Shown here: in pieces, positions 1-13,904 of the stretch
Numbering within the stretch: the stretch's first letter is position 1
Layout: every line of letters begins with the position of its first letter
Source: Gordius sp. MW1
Lineage: Eukaryota; Nematomorpha; Gordioida; Gordea; Gordiidae
Length of the DNA stretch: 64,000 nt
Direction of reading: 5' to 3'
Assembly: GCA_964036665.1 (NCBI GenBank)
Contig: OZ038528.1
Coordinates: forward strand, 11,972,501-12,036,500
Program-made: the position numbers and the translations under genes
Notes under the pieces: generated by a model
The model's input: the letters and a program-made list of their open reading frames with translations, nothing else
Told to the model about the DNA's origin: nothing
The model's database searches: none

Positions 1-2454
1 TCCGAAGAAAGTTGTCGTTTTCCAACGTGGTTTCCATGATAAAAAGTAAAAATTTATCAGAATCAGAAAACTATTACTTTGAAATCATGATCGCATAGTG
101 CATTTTTGAAAAATTAAGCACTCACGTTGCGATACAACAAACTAATCGCAACAATAAAACGTTGTCTTTTGTCAAAATGATAGTTCTCGCAGCTTAAAAC
201 CTCTTTTCGGAAGTCAATCGAGGATAATAGGATTCTCAAATTGGCTTACTTTTATATATTTTTTCATGCTCTTTCACATAGAATCAAAAAAAATAAATAT
301 TTTTACCTCAAAATATTTCACATATTTTTCTTTGAACCGTATTCATCCGATGAAAGTTGTCGTTTTCAGACGTGGTTTCCATGATAAAAAGTAAAGATTT
401 ATCAGAATCAGAAAACTATTACTTTAAAATCATGATCGCATAGTGCATTTTTGAAAAATTAAGCACTCACGTTGCGATCCAACAAACTAATCGCAACAAT
501 AAAACGTTGTCTTTTGTCAAAATGATAGTTCTCGCAGCTTAAAACCTCTTTTCGGAAGTCAATCGAGGATAATAGGATTCTCAATTTGGCCTACTTTTAT
601 ATATTTTTTCATGCTCTTTCACATAGAATCGAAAAAAATAAATATTTTTACCTCAAAATTTTTCACATATTTTTCTTTGAACCGTATTCATCCGATGAAA
701 GTTGTCGTTTTCCGACGTGGTTTCCATGATAAAAAGTAAAAATTTATCAGAATCAGAAAACTATTACTTTAAAATCATGATCGCATAGTGCATTTTTGAA
801 AAATTAAGCACTCACGCTGCGATACAACAAACTAATCGCAACAATAAAACGTTGTCTTTTGTCAAAATGATAGTTCTCGCAGCTTAAAACCTCTTAGTCA
901 ATCGAGGATAATAGGATTCTAAACTTGTCTTACTTTTATATATTTTTTTATGCTCTTTCACATAGAATCGAAAAAAATAAATATTTTTACCTCAAAATTT
1001 TTCACATATTTTTCTTTGAACCGTATTCATCCGATAAAAGTTGTCGTTTTCAGATGTGGTTTCCTTGATAAAAAGTAAAAATTTATCAGAATCAGAAAAC
1101 TATTACTTTGAAATCATGATCGCATAGTGCATTTTTGAAAAATTAAGCACTCACGTTGCGATACAACAAACTAATCGCAACAATTAAACGTTGTCTTTTG
1201 TCAAAATGATAATTCTAGCAGCTTAAAACCTCTTTTCGGAAGTCAATCGAGGATAATAGGATTCTCAAATTGGCTTACTTTTATATATTTCTTCATGCTC
1301 TTTCACATAGAATCGAAAATAAATAAATATTTTTACCTCAAAATTTTTCACATATTTTTCTTTGAACCGTATTCATCCGAAGAAAGTTGTCGTTTTCAGA
1401 CGTGGTTTCCATGATAAAAAGTAAAAATTTATCAGAATCAGAAAACTATTACTTTGAAATCATGATCGCATAGTGCATTTTTGAAAAATTAAGCACTCAC
1501 GTTGCGATACAACAAACTAATCGCAACAATAAAACGTTGCCTTTTGTCAAAATGATAGTTCTCGCAGCTTAAAACCTCTTTTCGGAAGTCAATCGAGGAT
1601 AATAGGATTCTCAACTTGGCTTACTTTTATATATTTTTTTATGCTCTTTTACATAGAATCGAAAAAAATAAATATTTTTACCTTAAAATTTTTCACATAT
1701 TTTTCTTTGAACCGTATTCATCCGATGAAAGTTGTCGTTTTCAGACGTGGTTTCCATGATAAAAAGTAAAAATTTATCAGAATCAGAAAACTATTACTTT
1801 GAAATCATGATCGCATAATGCATTTTTGAAAAATTAAGCACTCACGTTGCGATACAACAAACTAATCGCAACAATAAAACGTTGTATTTTGTCAAAATGA
1901 TAGTTCTCGCAGCTTAAAACCTCTTTTCGGAAGTCAATCGAGGATAATAGGATTCTCAAATTGGCCTACTTTAATATGTTTTTTCATGCTCTTTCACATA
2001 GAATTAAAAAAAAATATTTTTACTTCAAAATTTTTCACATATTTTTCTTTGAACCGTATTCATACGAAGAAAGTTGTCGTTTTCAGACGTGGTTTCCATG
2101 ATAAAAAGTAAAAATTTATCAGAATCAGAAAACTATTACTTTGAAATCATGATCGCATAGTGCATTTTTGAAAAATTAAGCACTCACGTTGCGATACAAC
2201 AAACTAATCGCAACAATAAAACGTTGTCTTTTGTCAAAATGATAGTTCTCGCAGCTTAAAACCTCTTTTCGGAAGTCAATAGAGGATAATAGGATTCTCA
2301 AATTGGCCTACTTTTATATGTTTTTTCATGCACTTTCACATAGAATCAAAAAAAAATATTTTTACCTCAAAATTTTTCACATATTTTTCTTTGAACCGTA
2401 TTCATCCGATGAAAGTTGTCGTTTTCAGACGTGGTTTTCTTGATAAAAAGTAAA
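1..2454. repeat. Diverged satellite monomers
   Basis: About seven monomers without an obvious tandem higher-order period inside the segment. One unit (near 897) has lost a few bases so that cctctt is followed directly by agtcaatcg. The units from about 1800 to 2454 carry rare variants (gcataatgcat at 1814, a gttgtattttgtc form at 1884, ctactttaatatg at 1970) that recur together near 29983-30140 and 34078-34230. No gene is seen. Confidence 0.85.
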
Positions 2455-5400
2455 AATTTATCAGAATCAGAAAACTATTACTTTGAAATCATGATCGCAT
2501 AGTGCATTTTTGAAAAATTAAGCACTCACGTTGCGATACAACAAACTAATCGCAACAATAAAACGTTGTCTTTTGTCAAAATGATAGTTCTCGCATCTTA
2601 AAACCTCTTTTCGGAAGTCAATCGAGGATAATAGGATTCTCAAATTGGCTTACTTTTATATGTTTTTTCATGCTCTTTCACATAGAATCGAAAAAATATT
2701 TTTACCTCAAAATCTTTCACATATTTTTCTTTGAACCGTATTCATCCGAAGAAAGTTGTCGTTTTCAGACGTGGTTTCCATGATAAAAAGTAAAAATTTA
2801 TCAGAATCAGAAAACTATTACTCTGAAATCATGATCGCATAGTGCATTTTTGAAAAATTAAGCACTCACGTTGCGATACAACAAACTAATCGCAACAATA
2901 AAACGTTGTCTTTTGTCAAAATGATAGTTCTCGCAGCTTGAAACCTCTTTTCGGAAGTCAATCGAGGATAATAGGATTCTCAAATTGGCCTACTTTTATA
3001 TATTTTTTCATGCTCTTTCACATAGAATCGAAAAAAATAAATATTTTTACCTTAAAATTTTGAACCGTATTCATCCGATGAAAGTTGTCGTTTTCAGACG
3101 TGGTTTCCTTGATAAAAAGTAAAAATTTATCAGAATCAGAAAACTATTACTTTGAAATCATGATCGCATAGTGCATTTTTGAAAAATTAAGCACTCACGT
3201 TGCGATACAACAAACTAATCGCAACAATAAACGTTGTCTTTTGTCAAAATGATAGTTCTCGCAGCTTAAAACCTCTTTTCGGAAGTCAATCGAGGATAAT
3301 AGGATTCTCAAATTGGCCTACTTTAATATGTTTTTTCATGCTCTTTCACATAGAATCGAAAAAAATCAATATTTTTACTTCAAAATTTTTCACATATTTT
3401 TCTTTGAACCGTATTCATACGAAGAAACTTGTCGTTTTCAGACGTGGTTTCCATGATAAAAAGTAAAAATTTATCAGAATCAGAAAACTATTACTTTGAA
3501 ATCATGATCGCATAGTGCATTTTTGAAAAATTAAGCACTCACGTTGCGATACAACAAACTAATCGCAACAATAAAACGTTGTCTTTTGTCAAAATGATAG
3601 TTCTCGCAGCTTAAAACCTCTTTTCGGAAGTCAATAGAGGATAATAGGATTCTCAAATTGGCCTACTTTTATATGTTTTTTCATGCACTTTCACATAGAA
3701 TCGAAAAAAATAGATATTTTTACCTCAAAATTTTTCACATATTTTTCTTTGAACCGTATTCATCCGATGAAAGTTGTTGTTTTCAGACGTGGTTTCCATG
3801 ATAAAAAGTAAAAATTTATCAGAATCAGAAAACTATTACTTTGAAATCAGGATCGCATAGTGCATTTTTGAAAAATTAAGCACTCACGTTGCGATACAAC
3901 AAACTAATCGCAACAATAAAACGTTGTCTTTTGTCAAAATGATAGTTCTCGTAGCTTAAAACCTCTTTTCGGAAGTCAATAGAGGATAATAGGATTCTCA
4001 AATTGGCCTACTTTTATATATTTTTTCATGCTCTTTCACATAGAATCGAAAAAAATCCATATTTTTACCTCAAAGTTTTTCACATATTATTCTTTGAATC
4101 GTATTCATCCGATGAAAGTTGTCGTTTTGAGACGTGGTTTCCATGATAAAAAGTAAAAATTTATCAGAATCAGAAAACTATTACTTTGAAATCATGATCG
4201 CATAGTGCATTTTTGAAAAATTAAGCACTCACGCTGCGATACAACAAACTAATCGCAACAATAAAACGTTGTCTTTTGTCAAAATGATAGTTCTCGCAGC
4301 TTAAAACCTCTTTTCGGAAGTCAATCGATGATAATAGGATTCTTAAATTGGCCTACTTTTATATATTTTTTCATGCTCTTTCACATAGAATCGAAAAAAA
4401 TAAATATTTTTACCTCAAAATTTTTCACATATTTTTCTTTCAACAGTATTCATCCGATGAAAGTTGTCGTTTTCAGACGTGGTTTCCATGATAAAAAGTA
4501 AAAATTTATCAGAATCAGAAAACTATTACTTTGAATTCATGATCGCATAGTGCATTTTTGAAAAATTAAGCACTCACGTTGCGATACAACAAACTAATCG
4601 CAACAATAAAACGTTGTCTTTTGTCAAAATGATAGTTCTCGCAGCTTAAAACCTCTTTTCGGAAGTCAATCGAGGATAATAGGATTCTCAAATTGGCCTA
4701 CTTTTATATATTTTTTCATGCTCTTTCACATAGAATCGAAAAAAATAAATATTTTTACCTCAAAAGTTTTCACATATTTTTCTTTCAACCGTATTCATCC
4801 GATGAAAGTTGTCGTTTTCAGACGTGGTTTCCCTGATAAAAAGTAAAAATTTATCAGAATCAGAAAACTATTACTTTGAAATCATGATCGCATAGTGCAT
4901 TTTTGAAAAATTAAGCACTCACGTTGCGATACAACAAACTAATCGCAACAATAAAACGTTGTCTTTTGTCAAAATGATAGTTCTCGCAGCTTAAAACCTC
5001 ATTTCGGAAGTCAATCGAGGATAATAGGATTCTCAAATTGGCCTACTTTTATATATTTTTTCATGCTCTTTCACATAGAATCGAAAAAAATAAATATTTT
5101 TACCTCAAAAGTTTTCACATATTTTTCTTTCAACCGTATTCATCCGATGAAAGTTGTCGTTTTCAGACGTGGTTTCCATGATAAAAAGTAAAAATTTATC
5201 AGAATCAGAAAACTATTACTTTGAAATCATGATCGCATAGTGCATTTTTGAAAAATTAAGCACTCACGTTGCGATACAAAAAACTAATCGCAACAATAAA
5301 ACGTTGTCTTTTGTCAAAATGATAGTTCTCGCAGCTTAAAACCTCTTTTCGGGAGTCAATCGAGGATAATAGGATTCTCAAATTGGCCTACTTTTATATA

Positions 5401-5882
5401 TTTTTTCATGCTCTTTCACATAGAATCGAACAAAATATATATTTTTACCTCAAAATTTTTCACATATTTTTCTTTGAACCGTATTCATCCGATGAAAGTT
5501 GTCGTTTTCAGACGTGGTTTCCATGATAAAAAGTAAAAATTTATCAGAATCAGAAAACTATTACTTTGAAATCATGATCGCATAGTGCATTTTTGAAAAA
5601 TGAAGCACTCACGCTGCGATACAACAAACTAATCGTAACAATAAAACGTTGTCTTTTGTCAAAATGATAGTTCTCGCAGCTTAAAACCTCTTTTCGGGAG
5701 TCAATCGAGGATAATAGGATTCTCAAATTGGCCTACTTTTATATATTTTTTCATGCTCTTTTACATAGAATCGAAAAAAATAAATATTTTTACCTCAAAA
5801 GTTTTCACATATTTTTCTTTTAACCATATTCATCCAATGAAAGTTGTCGTTTTCAGACGTGGTTTCCATGATAAAAAGTAAA
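2455..5882. repeat. Multi-unit repeat block, copy 1 (~3.4 kb)
   Basis: A series of about ten monomers with distinctive variants: gcatctt at 2594, a short A-run near 2690, actctgaaatc near 2820, a monomer lacking 16 bp at 3061, aataaacg near 3227, tcaggatcgc near 3848, gaattcatg at 4533, ccctgat at 4831, cctcatttcgg near 4997 and cgaacaaaat near 5427. The same series recurs in order downstream, at an offset of 3428 bp at first and 4808-4809 bp after extra units appear in the second copy. The left boundary lies between about 2446 and 2590; flanking consensus sequence prevents a sharper call. Confidence 0.8.
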
Positions 5883-8800
5883 AATTTATCAGAATCAGAA
5901 AACTATTACTTTGAAATCATGATCGCATAGTGCATTTTTGAAAAATTAAGCACTCACGTTGCGATACAACAAACTAATCGCAACAATAAAACGTTGTCTT
6001 TTGTCAAAATGATAGTTCTCGCATCTTAAAACCTCTTTTCGGAAGTCAATCGAGGATAATAGGATTCTCAAATTGGCTTACTTTTATATGTTTTTTCATG
6101 CTCTTTCACATAGAATCGAAAAAATATTTTTACCTCAAAATCTTTAACATATTTTTCTTTGAACCGTATTCATCCGAAGAAAGTTGTCGTTTTCAGACGT
6201 GGTTTCCATGATAAAAAGTAAAAATTTATCAGAATCAGAAAACTATTACTCTGAAATCATGATCGCATAGTGCATTTTTGAAAAATTAAGCACTCACGTT
6301 GCGATACAACAAACTAATCGCAACAATAAAACGTTGTCTTTTGTCAAAATGATAGTTCTCGCAGCTTGAAACCTCTTTTCGGAAGTCAATCGAGGATAAT
6401 AGGATTCTCAAATTGGCCTACTTTTATATATTTTTTCATGCTCTTTCACATAGAATCGAAAAAAATAAATATTTTTACCTTAAAATTTTGAACCGTATTC
6501 ATCCGATGAAAGTTGTCGTTTTCAGACGTGGTTTCCTTGATAAAAAGTAAAAATTTATCAGAATCAGAAAACTATTACTTTGAAATCATGATCGCATAGT
6601 GCATTTTTGAAAAATTAAGCACTCACGTTGCGATACAACAAACTAATCGCAACAATAAAACGTTGTCTTTTGTCAAAATGATAGTTCTCGCAGCTTAAAA
6701 CCTCTTTTCGGAAGTCAATCGATGATAATAGGATTCTCAAATTGGCCTACTTTTATATATTTTTTCATGCTCTTTCACATAGAATCGAAAAAAAATCAAT
6801 ATTTTTACTTCAAAATTTTTCACATATTTTTCTTTGAACCGTATTCATCCGAAGAAAGTTGTCGTTTTCAGACGTGGTTTCCTTGATAAAAAGTAAAAAT
6901 TTATCAGAATCAGAAAACTATTACTTTGAAATCATGATCGCATAGTGCATTTTTGAAAAATTAAGCACTCACGTTGCGATACAACAAACTAATCGCAACA
7001 ATAAACGTTGTCTTTTGTCAAAATGATAGTTCTCGCAGCTTAAAACCTCTTTTCGGAAGTCAATCGAGGATAATAGGATTCTCAAATTGGCCTACTTTAA
7101 TATGTTTTTTCATGCTCTTTCACATAGAATCGAAAAAAATCAATATTTTTACTTCAAAATTTTTCACATATTTTTCTTTGAACCGTATTCATACGAAGAA
7201 AGTTGTCGTTTTCAGACGTGGTTTCCATGATAAAAAGTAAAAATTTATCAGAATCAGAAAACTATTACTTTGAAATCATGATCGCATAGTGCATTTTTGA
7301 AAAATTAAGCACTCACGTTGCGATACAACAAACTAATCGCAACAATAAAACGTTGTCTTTTGTCAAAATGATAGTTCTCGCAGCTTAAAACCTCTTTTCG
7401 GAAGTCAATAGAGGATAATAGGATTCTCAAATTGGCCTACTTTTATATGTTTTTTCATGCACTTTCACATAGAATCGAAAAAAATAGATATTTTTACCTC
7501 AAAATTTTTCACATATTTTTCTTTGAACCGTATTCATCCGATGAAAGTTGTTGTTTTCAGACGTGGTTTCCATGATAAAAAGTAAAAATTTATCAGAATC
7601 AGAAAACTATTACTTTGAAATCATGATCGCATAGTGCATTTTTGAAAAATTAAGCACTCACGTTGCGATACAACAAACTAATCGCAACAATAAAACGTTG
7701 TCTTTTGTCAAAATGATAGTTCTCGCAGCTTAAAACCTCTTTTCGGAAGTCAATCGATGATAATAGGATTCTCAAATTGGCCTACTTTTATATATTTTTT
7801 CATGCTCTTTCACATAGAATCGAAAAAAAATCAATATTTTTACTTCAAAATTTTTCACATATTTTTCTTTGAACCGTATTCATCCGAAGAAAGTTGTCGT
7901 TTTCAGACGTGGTTTCCTTGATAAAAAGTAAAAATTTATCAGAATCAGAAAACTATTACTTTGAAATCATGATCGCATAGTGCATTTTTGAAAAATTAAG
8001 CACTCACGTTGCGATACAACAAACTAATCGCAACAATAAACGTTGTCTTTTGTCAAAATGATAGTTCTCGCAGCTTAAAACCTCTTTTCGGAAGTCAATC
8101 GAGGATAATAGGATTCTCAAATTGGCCTACTTTAATATGTTTTTTCATGCTCTTTCACATAGAATCGAAAAAAATCAATATTTTTACTTCAAAATTTTTC
8201 ACATATTTTTCTTTGAACCGTATTCATACGAAGAAAGTTGTCGTTTTCAGACGTGGTTTCCATGATAAAAAGTAAAAATTTATCAGAATCAGAAAACTAT
8301 TACTTTGAAATCATGATCGCATAGTGCATTTTTGAAAAATTAAGCACTCACGTTGCGATACAACAAACTAATCGCAACAATAAAACGTTGTCTTTTGTCA
8401 AAATGATAGTTCTCGCAGCTTAAAACCTCTTTTCGGAAGTCAATAGAGGATAATAGGATTCTCAAATTGGCCTACTTTTATATGTTTTTTCATGCACTTT
8501 CACATAGAATCGAAAAAAATAGATATTTTTACCTCAAAATTTTTCACATATTTTTCTTTGAACCGTATTCATCCGATGAAAGTTGTTGTTTTCAGACGTG
8601 GTTTCCATGATAAAAAGTAAAAATTTATCAGAATCAGAAAACTATTACTTTGAAATCAGGATCGCATAGTGCATTTTTGAAAAATTAAGCACTCACGTTG
8701 CGATACAACAAACTAATCGCAACAATAAAACGTTGTCTTTTGTCAAAATGATAGTTCTCGTAGCTTAAAACCTCTTTTCGGAAGTCAATAGAGGATAATA

Positions 8801-10770
8801 GGATTCTCAAATTGGCCTACTTTTATATATTTTTTCATGCTCTTTCACATAGAATCGAAAAAAATCCATATTTTTACCTCAAAGGTTTCACATATTATTC
8901 TTTGAATCGTATTCATCCGATGAAAGTTGTCGTTTTGAGACGTGGTTTCCATGATAAAAAGTAAAAATTTATCAGAATCAGAAAACTATTACTTTGAAAT
9001 CATGATCGCATAGTGCATTTTTGAAAAATTAAGCACTCACGCTGCGATACAACAAACTAATCGCAACAATAAAACGTTGTCTTTTGTCAAAATGATAGTT
9101 CTCGCAGCTTAAAACCTCTTTTCGGAAGTCAATCGATGATAATAGGATTCTTAAATTGGCCTACTTTTATATATTTTTTCATGCTCTTTCACATAGAATC
9201 GAAAAAAATAAATATTTTTACCTCAAAATTTTTCACATATTTTTCTTTCAACAGTATTCATCCGATGAAAGTTGTCGTTTTCAGACGTGGTTTCCATGAT
9301 AAAAAGTAAAAATTTATCAGAATCAGAAAACTATTACTTTGAATTCATGATCGCATAGTGCATTTTTGAAAAATTAAGCACTCACGTTGCGATACAACAA
9401 ACTAATCGCAAGAATAAAACGTTGTCTTTTGTCAAAATGATAGTTCTCGCAGCTTAAAACCTCTTTTCGGAAGTCAATCGAGGATAATAGGATTCTCAAA
9501 TTGGCCTACTTTTATATATTTTTTCATGCTCTTTCACATAGAATCGAAAAAAATAAATATTTTTACCTCAAAAGTTTTCACATATTTTTCTTTCAACCGT
9601 ATTCATCCGATGAAAGTTGTCGTTTTCAGACGTGGTTTCCCTGATAAAAAGTAAAAATTTATCAGAATCAGAAAACTATTACTTTGAAATCATGATCGCA
9701 TAGTGCATTTTTGAAAAATTAAGCACTCACGTTGCGATACAACAAACTAATCGCAACAATAAAACGTTGTCTTTTGTCAAAATGATAGTTCTCGCAGCTT
9801 AAAACCTCATTTCGGAAGTCAATCGAGGATAATAGGATTCTCAAATTGGCCTACTTTTATATATTTTTTCATGCTCTTTCACATAGAATCGAAAAAAATA
9901 AATATTTTTACCTCAAAAGTTTTCACATATTTTTCTTTCAACCGTATTCATCCGATGAAAGTTGTCGTTTTCAGACGTGGTTTCCATGATAAAAAGTAAA
10001 AATTTATCAGAATCAGAAAACTATTACTTTGAAATCATGATCGCATAGTGCATTTTTGAAAAATTAAGCACTCACGTTGCGATACAAAAAACTAATCGCA
10101 ACAATAAAACGTTGTCTTTTGTCAAAATGATAGTTCTCGCAGCTTAAAACCTCTTTTCGGGAGTCAATCGAGGATAATAGGATTCTCAAATTGGCCTACT
10201 TTTATATATTTTTTCATGCTCTTTCACATAGAATCGAACAAAATATATATTTTTACCTCAAAATTTTTCACATATTTTTCTTTGAACCGTATTCATCCGA
10301 TGAAAGTTGTCGTTTTCAGACGTGGTTTCCATGATAAAAAGTAAAAATTTATCAGAATCAGAAAACTATTACTTTGAAATCATGATCGCATAGTGCATTT
10401 TTGAAAAATGAAGCACTCACGCTACGATACAACAAACTAATCGCAACAATAAAACGTTGTCTTTTGTCAAAATGATAGTTCTCGCAGCTTAAAACCTCTT
10501 TTCGGGAGTCAATCGAGGATAATAGGATTCTCAAATTGGCCTACTTTTATATATTTTTTCATGCTCTTTTACATAGAATCGAAAAAAATAAATATTTTTA
10601 CCTCAAAAGTTTTCACATATTTTTCTTTTAACCATATTCATCCGATGAAAGTTGTCGTTTTCAGACGTGGTTTCCATGATAAAAAGTAAAAATTTATCAG
10701 AATCAGAAAACTATTACTTTGAAATCATGATCGCATAGTGCATTTTTGAAAAATTAAGCACTCACGTTGC
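5883..10770. repeat. Multi-unit repeat block, copy 2, expanded (~4.8 kb)
   Basis: Repeats the ordered variants of the preceding block: gcatctt near 6023, the 16-bp-deleted monomer near 6489, the tccatattttt unit at 8865, gaattcatg at 9341, ccctgat at 9639, cctcatttcgg near 9805 and cgaacaaaat near 10235. It is longer than copy 1 by about four monomers, three of which come from the 1035-bp tandem duplication at 6538-8655. A one-base deletion near 8884 shifts the offset from 4809 to 4808. Homology to copy 1 ends near 10770, where this copy has acaagaaac instead of acaacaaac. Confidence 0.8.
6538..8655. repeat. Tandem duplication of a three-monomer unit (1035 bp)
   Basis: Three consecutive monomers (the first with gatgataatagg at 6721, the second with aataaacg near 7001, the third with caatagagg near 7406) are followed by the same three at exactly +1035 bp (7756, 8036, 8441). 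1035 is 3 x 345. Identity is broken on the left by ccttgat versus ccatgat near 6537, and on the right by tcatgatcgc versus tcaggatcgc near 8655. The near-perfect identity implies recent unequal exchange. Confidence 0.85.
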
Positions 10771-13129
10771 GATACAAGAAACTAATCGCAACAATAAAAC
10801 GTTGTCTTTTGTCAAAATGATAGTTCTCGCAGCTTAAAACCTCTTTTCGGAAGTCAATCGAGGATAATAGGATTCTCAAATTGGCCTACTTTTATATATT
10901 TTTTCATGCTCTTTCACATAGAATCGAAAAAAATAAATATTTTTACCTCAAAAGTTTTCACATATTTTTCTTTCAACCGTATTCATCCGATGAAAGTTGT
11001 CGTTTTCAGACGTGGTTTCCATGATAAAAAGTAAAAATTTATCAGAATCAGAAAACTATTACTTTGAAATCATGATCGCATAGTGCATTTTTGAAAAATT
11101 AAGCACTCACGTTGCGATACAACAAACTAATCGCAACAATAAAACGTTGTCTTTTGTCAAAATGATAGTTCTCGCAGCTTAAAACCTCTTTTCGGAAGTC
11201 AATCGAGGATAATAGGATTCTCAAATTGGCCTACTTTTATATATTTTTTCATGCTCTTTCACATAGAATCGAAAAAAATAAATATTTTTACCTCAAAAGT
11301 TTTCACATATTTTTCTTTCAACCGTATTCATCCGATGAAAGTTGTCGTTTTCAGACGTGGTTTCCATGATAAAAAGTAAAAATTTATCAGAATCAGAAAA
11401 CTATTACTTTGAAATCATGATCGCATAGTGCATTTTTGAAAAATTAAGCACTCACGTTGCGATACAACAAACTAATCGCAACAATAAAACGTTGTCTTTT
11501 GTCAAAATGATAGTTCTCGCAGCTTAAAACCTCATTTCGGAAGTCAATCGAGGATAATAGGATTCTCAAATTGGCCTACTTTTATATATTTTTTCATGCT
11601 CTTTCACATAGAATCGAAAAAAATAAATATTTTTACCTCAAAAGTTTTCACATATTTTTCTTTCAACCGTATTCATCCGATGAAAGTTGTCGTTTTCAGA
11701 CGTGGTTTCCATGATAAAAAGTAAAAATTTATCAGAATCAGAAAACTATTACTTTGAAATCATGATCGCATAGTGCATTTTTGAAAAATTAAGCACTCAC
11801 GTTGCGATACAAAAAACTAATCGCAACAATAAAACGTTGTCTTTTGTCAAATTGATAGTTCTCGCAGCTTAAAACCTCTTTTCGGGAGTCAATCGAGGAT
11901 AATAGGATTCTCAAATTGGCCTACTTTTATATATTTTTTCATGCTCTTTCACATAGAATCGAAAAAAATAAATATTTTTACCTCAAAAGTTTTCACATAT
12001 TTTTCTTTCAACCGTATTCATCCGATGAAAGTTGTCGTTTTCAGACGTGGTTTCCCTGATAAAAAGTAAAAATTTATCAGAATCAGAAAACTATTACTTT
12101 GAAATCATGATCGCATAGTGCATTTTTGAAAAATTAAGCACTCACGTTGCGATACAACAAACTAATCGCAACAATAAATAGTTGTCTTTTGTCAAAATGA
12201 TAGTTCTCGCAGCTTAAAACCTCTTTTCGGGAGTCAATCGAGGATAATAGGATTCTCAAATTGGCCTACTTTTATATATTTTTTCATGCTCTTTCACATA
12301 GAATCGAAAAAAATAAATATTTTTACCTCAAAAGTTTTCACATATTTTTCTTTGAACCGTATTCATCCGATGAAAGTTGTCGTTTTCAGACGTGGTTTCC
12401 ATGATAAAAAGTAAAAATTTATCAGAATCAGAAAACTATTACTTTGAAATCATGATCGCATAGTGCATTTTTGAAAAATTAAGCATTCACGTAGCGATAC
12501 AACAAACTAATCGCAACAATAAAACGTTGTCTTTTGTCAAAATGATAGTTCTCGCAGCTTAAAACCTCTTTTCGGGAGTCAATCGAGGATAATAGGATTC
12601 TCAAATTGGCCTACTTTTATATATTTTTTCATGCTCTTTCACATAGAATCGAAAAAAATAAATATTTTTACCTCAAAATTTTTCACATATTTTTCTTTGA
12701 ACCGTATTCATCCGATGAAAGTTGTCGTTTTCAGACGTGGTTTCCATGATAAAAAGTAAAAATTTATCAGAATCAGAAAACTATTACTTTGAAATCATGA
12801 TCGCATAGTGCATTTTTGAAAAATTAAGCACTCACGTTGCGATACAACAAACTAATCGCAACAATAAAACGTTGTCTTTTGTCAAAATGATAGTTCTCGC
12901 AGCTTAAAACCTCTTTTCGGAAGTCAATCGAGGATATTAGGATTCTCAAATTGGCCTACTTTTATATATTTTTTCATGCTCTTTCACATAGAATCGAAAA
13001 AAATTAAATATTTTTACCTCAAAATTTTTCACATATTTTTCTTTGAACCGTATTCATCCGATGAAAGTTGTCGTTTTCAGACGTGGTTTCCATGATAAAA
13101 AGTAAAAATTTATCAGAATCAGAAAACTA
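10771..13129. repeat. Satellite monomers with partial five-unit repeat
   Basis: Seven monomers, mostly of the cctcaaaag / tttcaaccg type. The pair cctcatttcgg (near 11531) and acaaaaaac (near 11811) repeats the pair at 9805 and 10083 at about five monomer lengths, so this segment is a further partial copy of the preceding block. One monomer near 12175 has aataaatag in place of aataaaacg. No gene is seen. Confidence 0.75.
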
Positions 13130-13904
13130 TTACTTTGAAATCATGATCGCATAGTGCATTTTTGAAAAATTAAGCACTCACGTTGCGATACAACAAACTA
13201 ATCGCAACAATAAAACGTTGTCTTTTGTCAAAATGATAGTTCTCGCAGCTTAAAACCTCTTTTCGGAAGTCAATCGAGGATAATAGGATTTTCAAATTGG
13301 CCTACTTTTATATATTTTTTCATGCTCTTTCACATAGAATCGAAAAAAATAAATATTTTTACCTCAAATGTTTTCACATATTTTTCTTTCAACCGTATTC
13401 ATCCGATGAAAGTTGTCGTTTTCAGACGTGGTTTCCATGATAAAAAGTAAAAATTTATCAGAATCAGAAAACTATTACTTTGAAATCATGATCGCATAGT
13501 GCATTTTTGAAAAATGAAGCACTCACGTTGCGATACAACAAACTAATCGCAACAATAAACGTTGTCTTTTGTCAAAATGATAGTTCTCGCAGCTTAAAAC
13601 CTCATTTCGGAAGTCAATCGAGGATAATAGGATTCTCAAATTGGCCTACTTTTATATATTTTTTCATGCTCTTTTACATAGAATCGAAAAAAATAAATAT
13701 TTTTACCTCAAAAGTTTTCACATATTTTTCTTTCAACCATATTCATCCGATGAAAGTTGTCGTTTTCAGACGTGGTTTCCATGATAAAAAGTAAAAATTT
13801 ATCAGAATCAGAAAACTATTACTTTGAAATCATGATCGCATAGTGCATTTTTGAAAAATTAAGCACTCACGTTGCGATACAAGAAACTAATCGCAACAAT
13901 AAAA
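13130..13904. repeat. Segment duplicated at +2396 bp, copy 1
   Basis: Contains ggattttcaaattgg (13286), cctcaaatgttttc (about 13363), aaaatgaagc (13513), aataaacg (13553) and acaagaaac (about 13880). The same five variants recur in order 2396 bp downstream, about seven monomers away. The intervening monomers differ, so it may be part of a seven-unit higher-order repeat that has since decayed or been partly overwritten. Confidence 0.75.

Noticed and set aside
3200-3466. Open frame of 88 codons, repeated nearly identically at 6974-7240 and 8009-8275
   Set aside because: It starts at TTG within the satellite and exists only because these monomers lost one A (aataaacg). Its translation is satellite sequence, and the same frame is closed in most other monomers.
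13507-13794. Open frame of 95 codons, repeated at 15903-16190
   Set aside because: Produced by two satellite variants (aaaatgaagc and aataaacg) in a duplicated segment. Identity of the two copies reflects DNA duplication, not protein selection.
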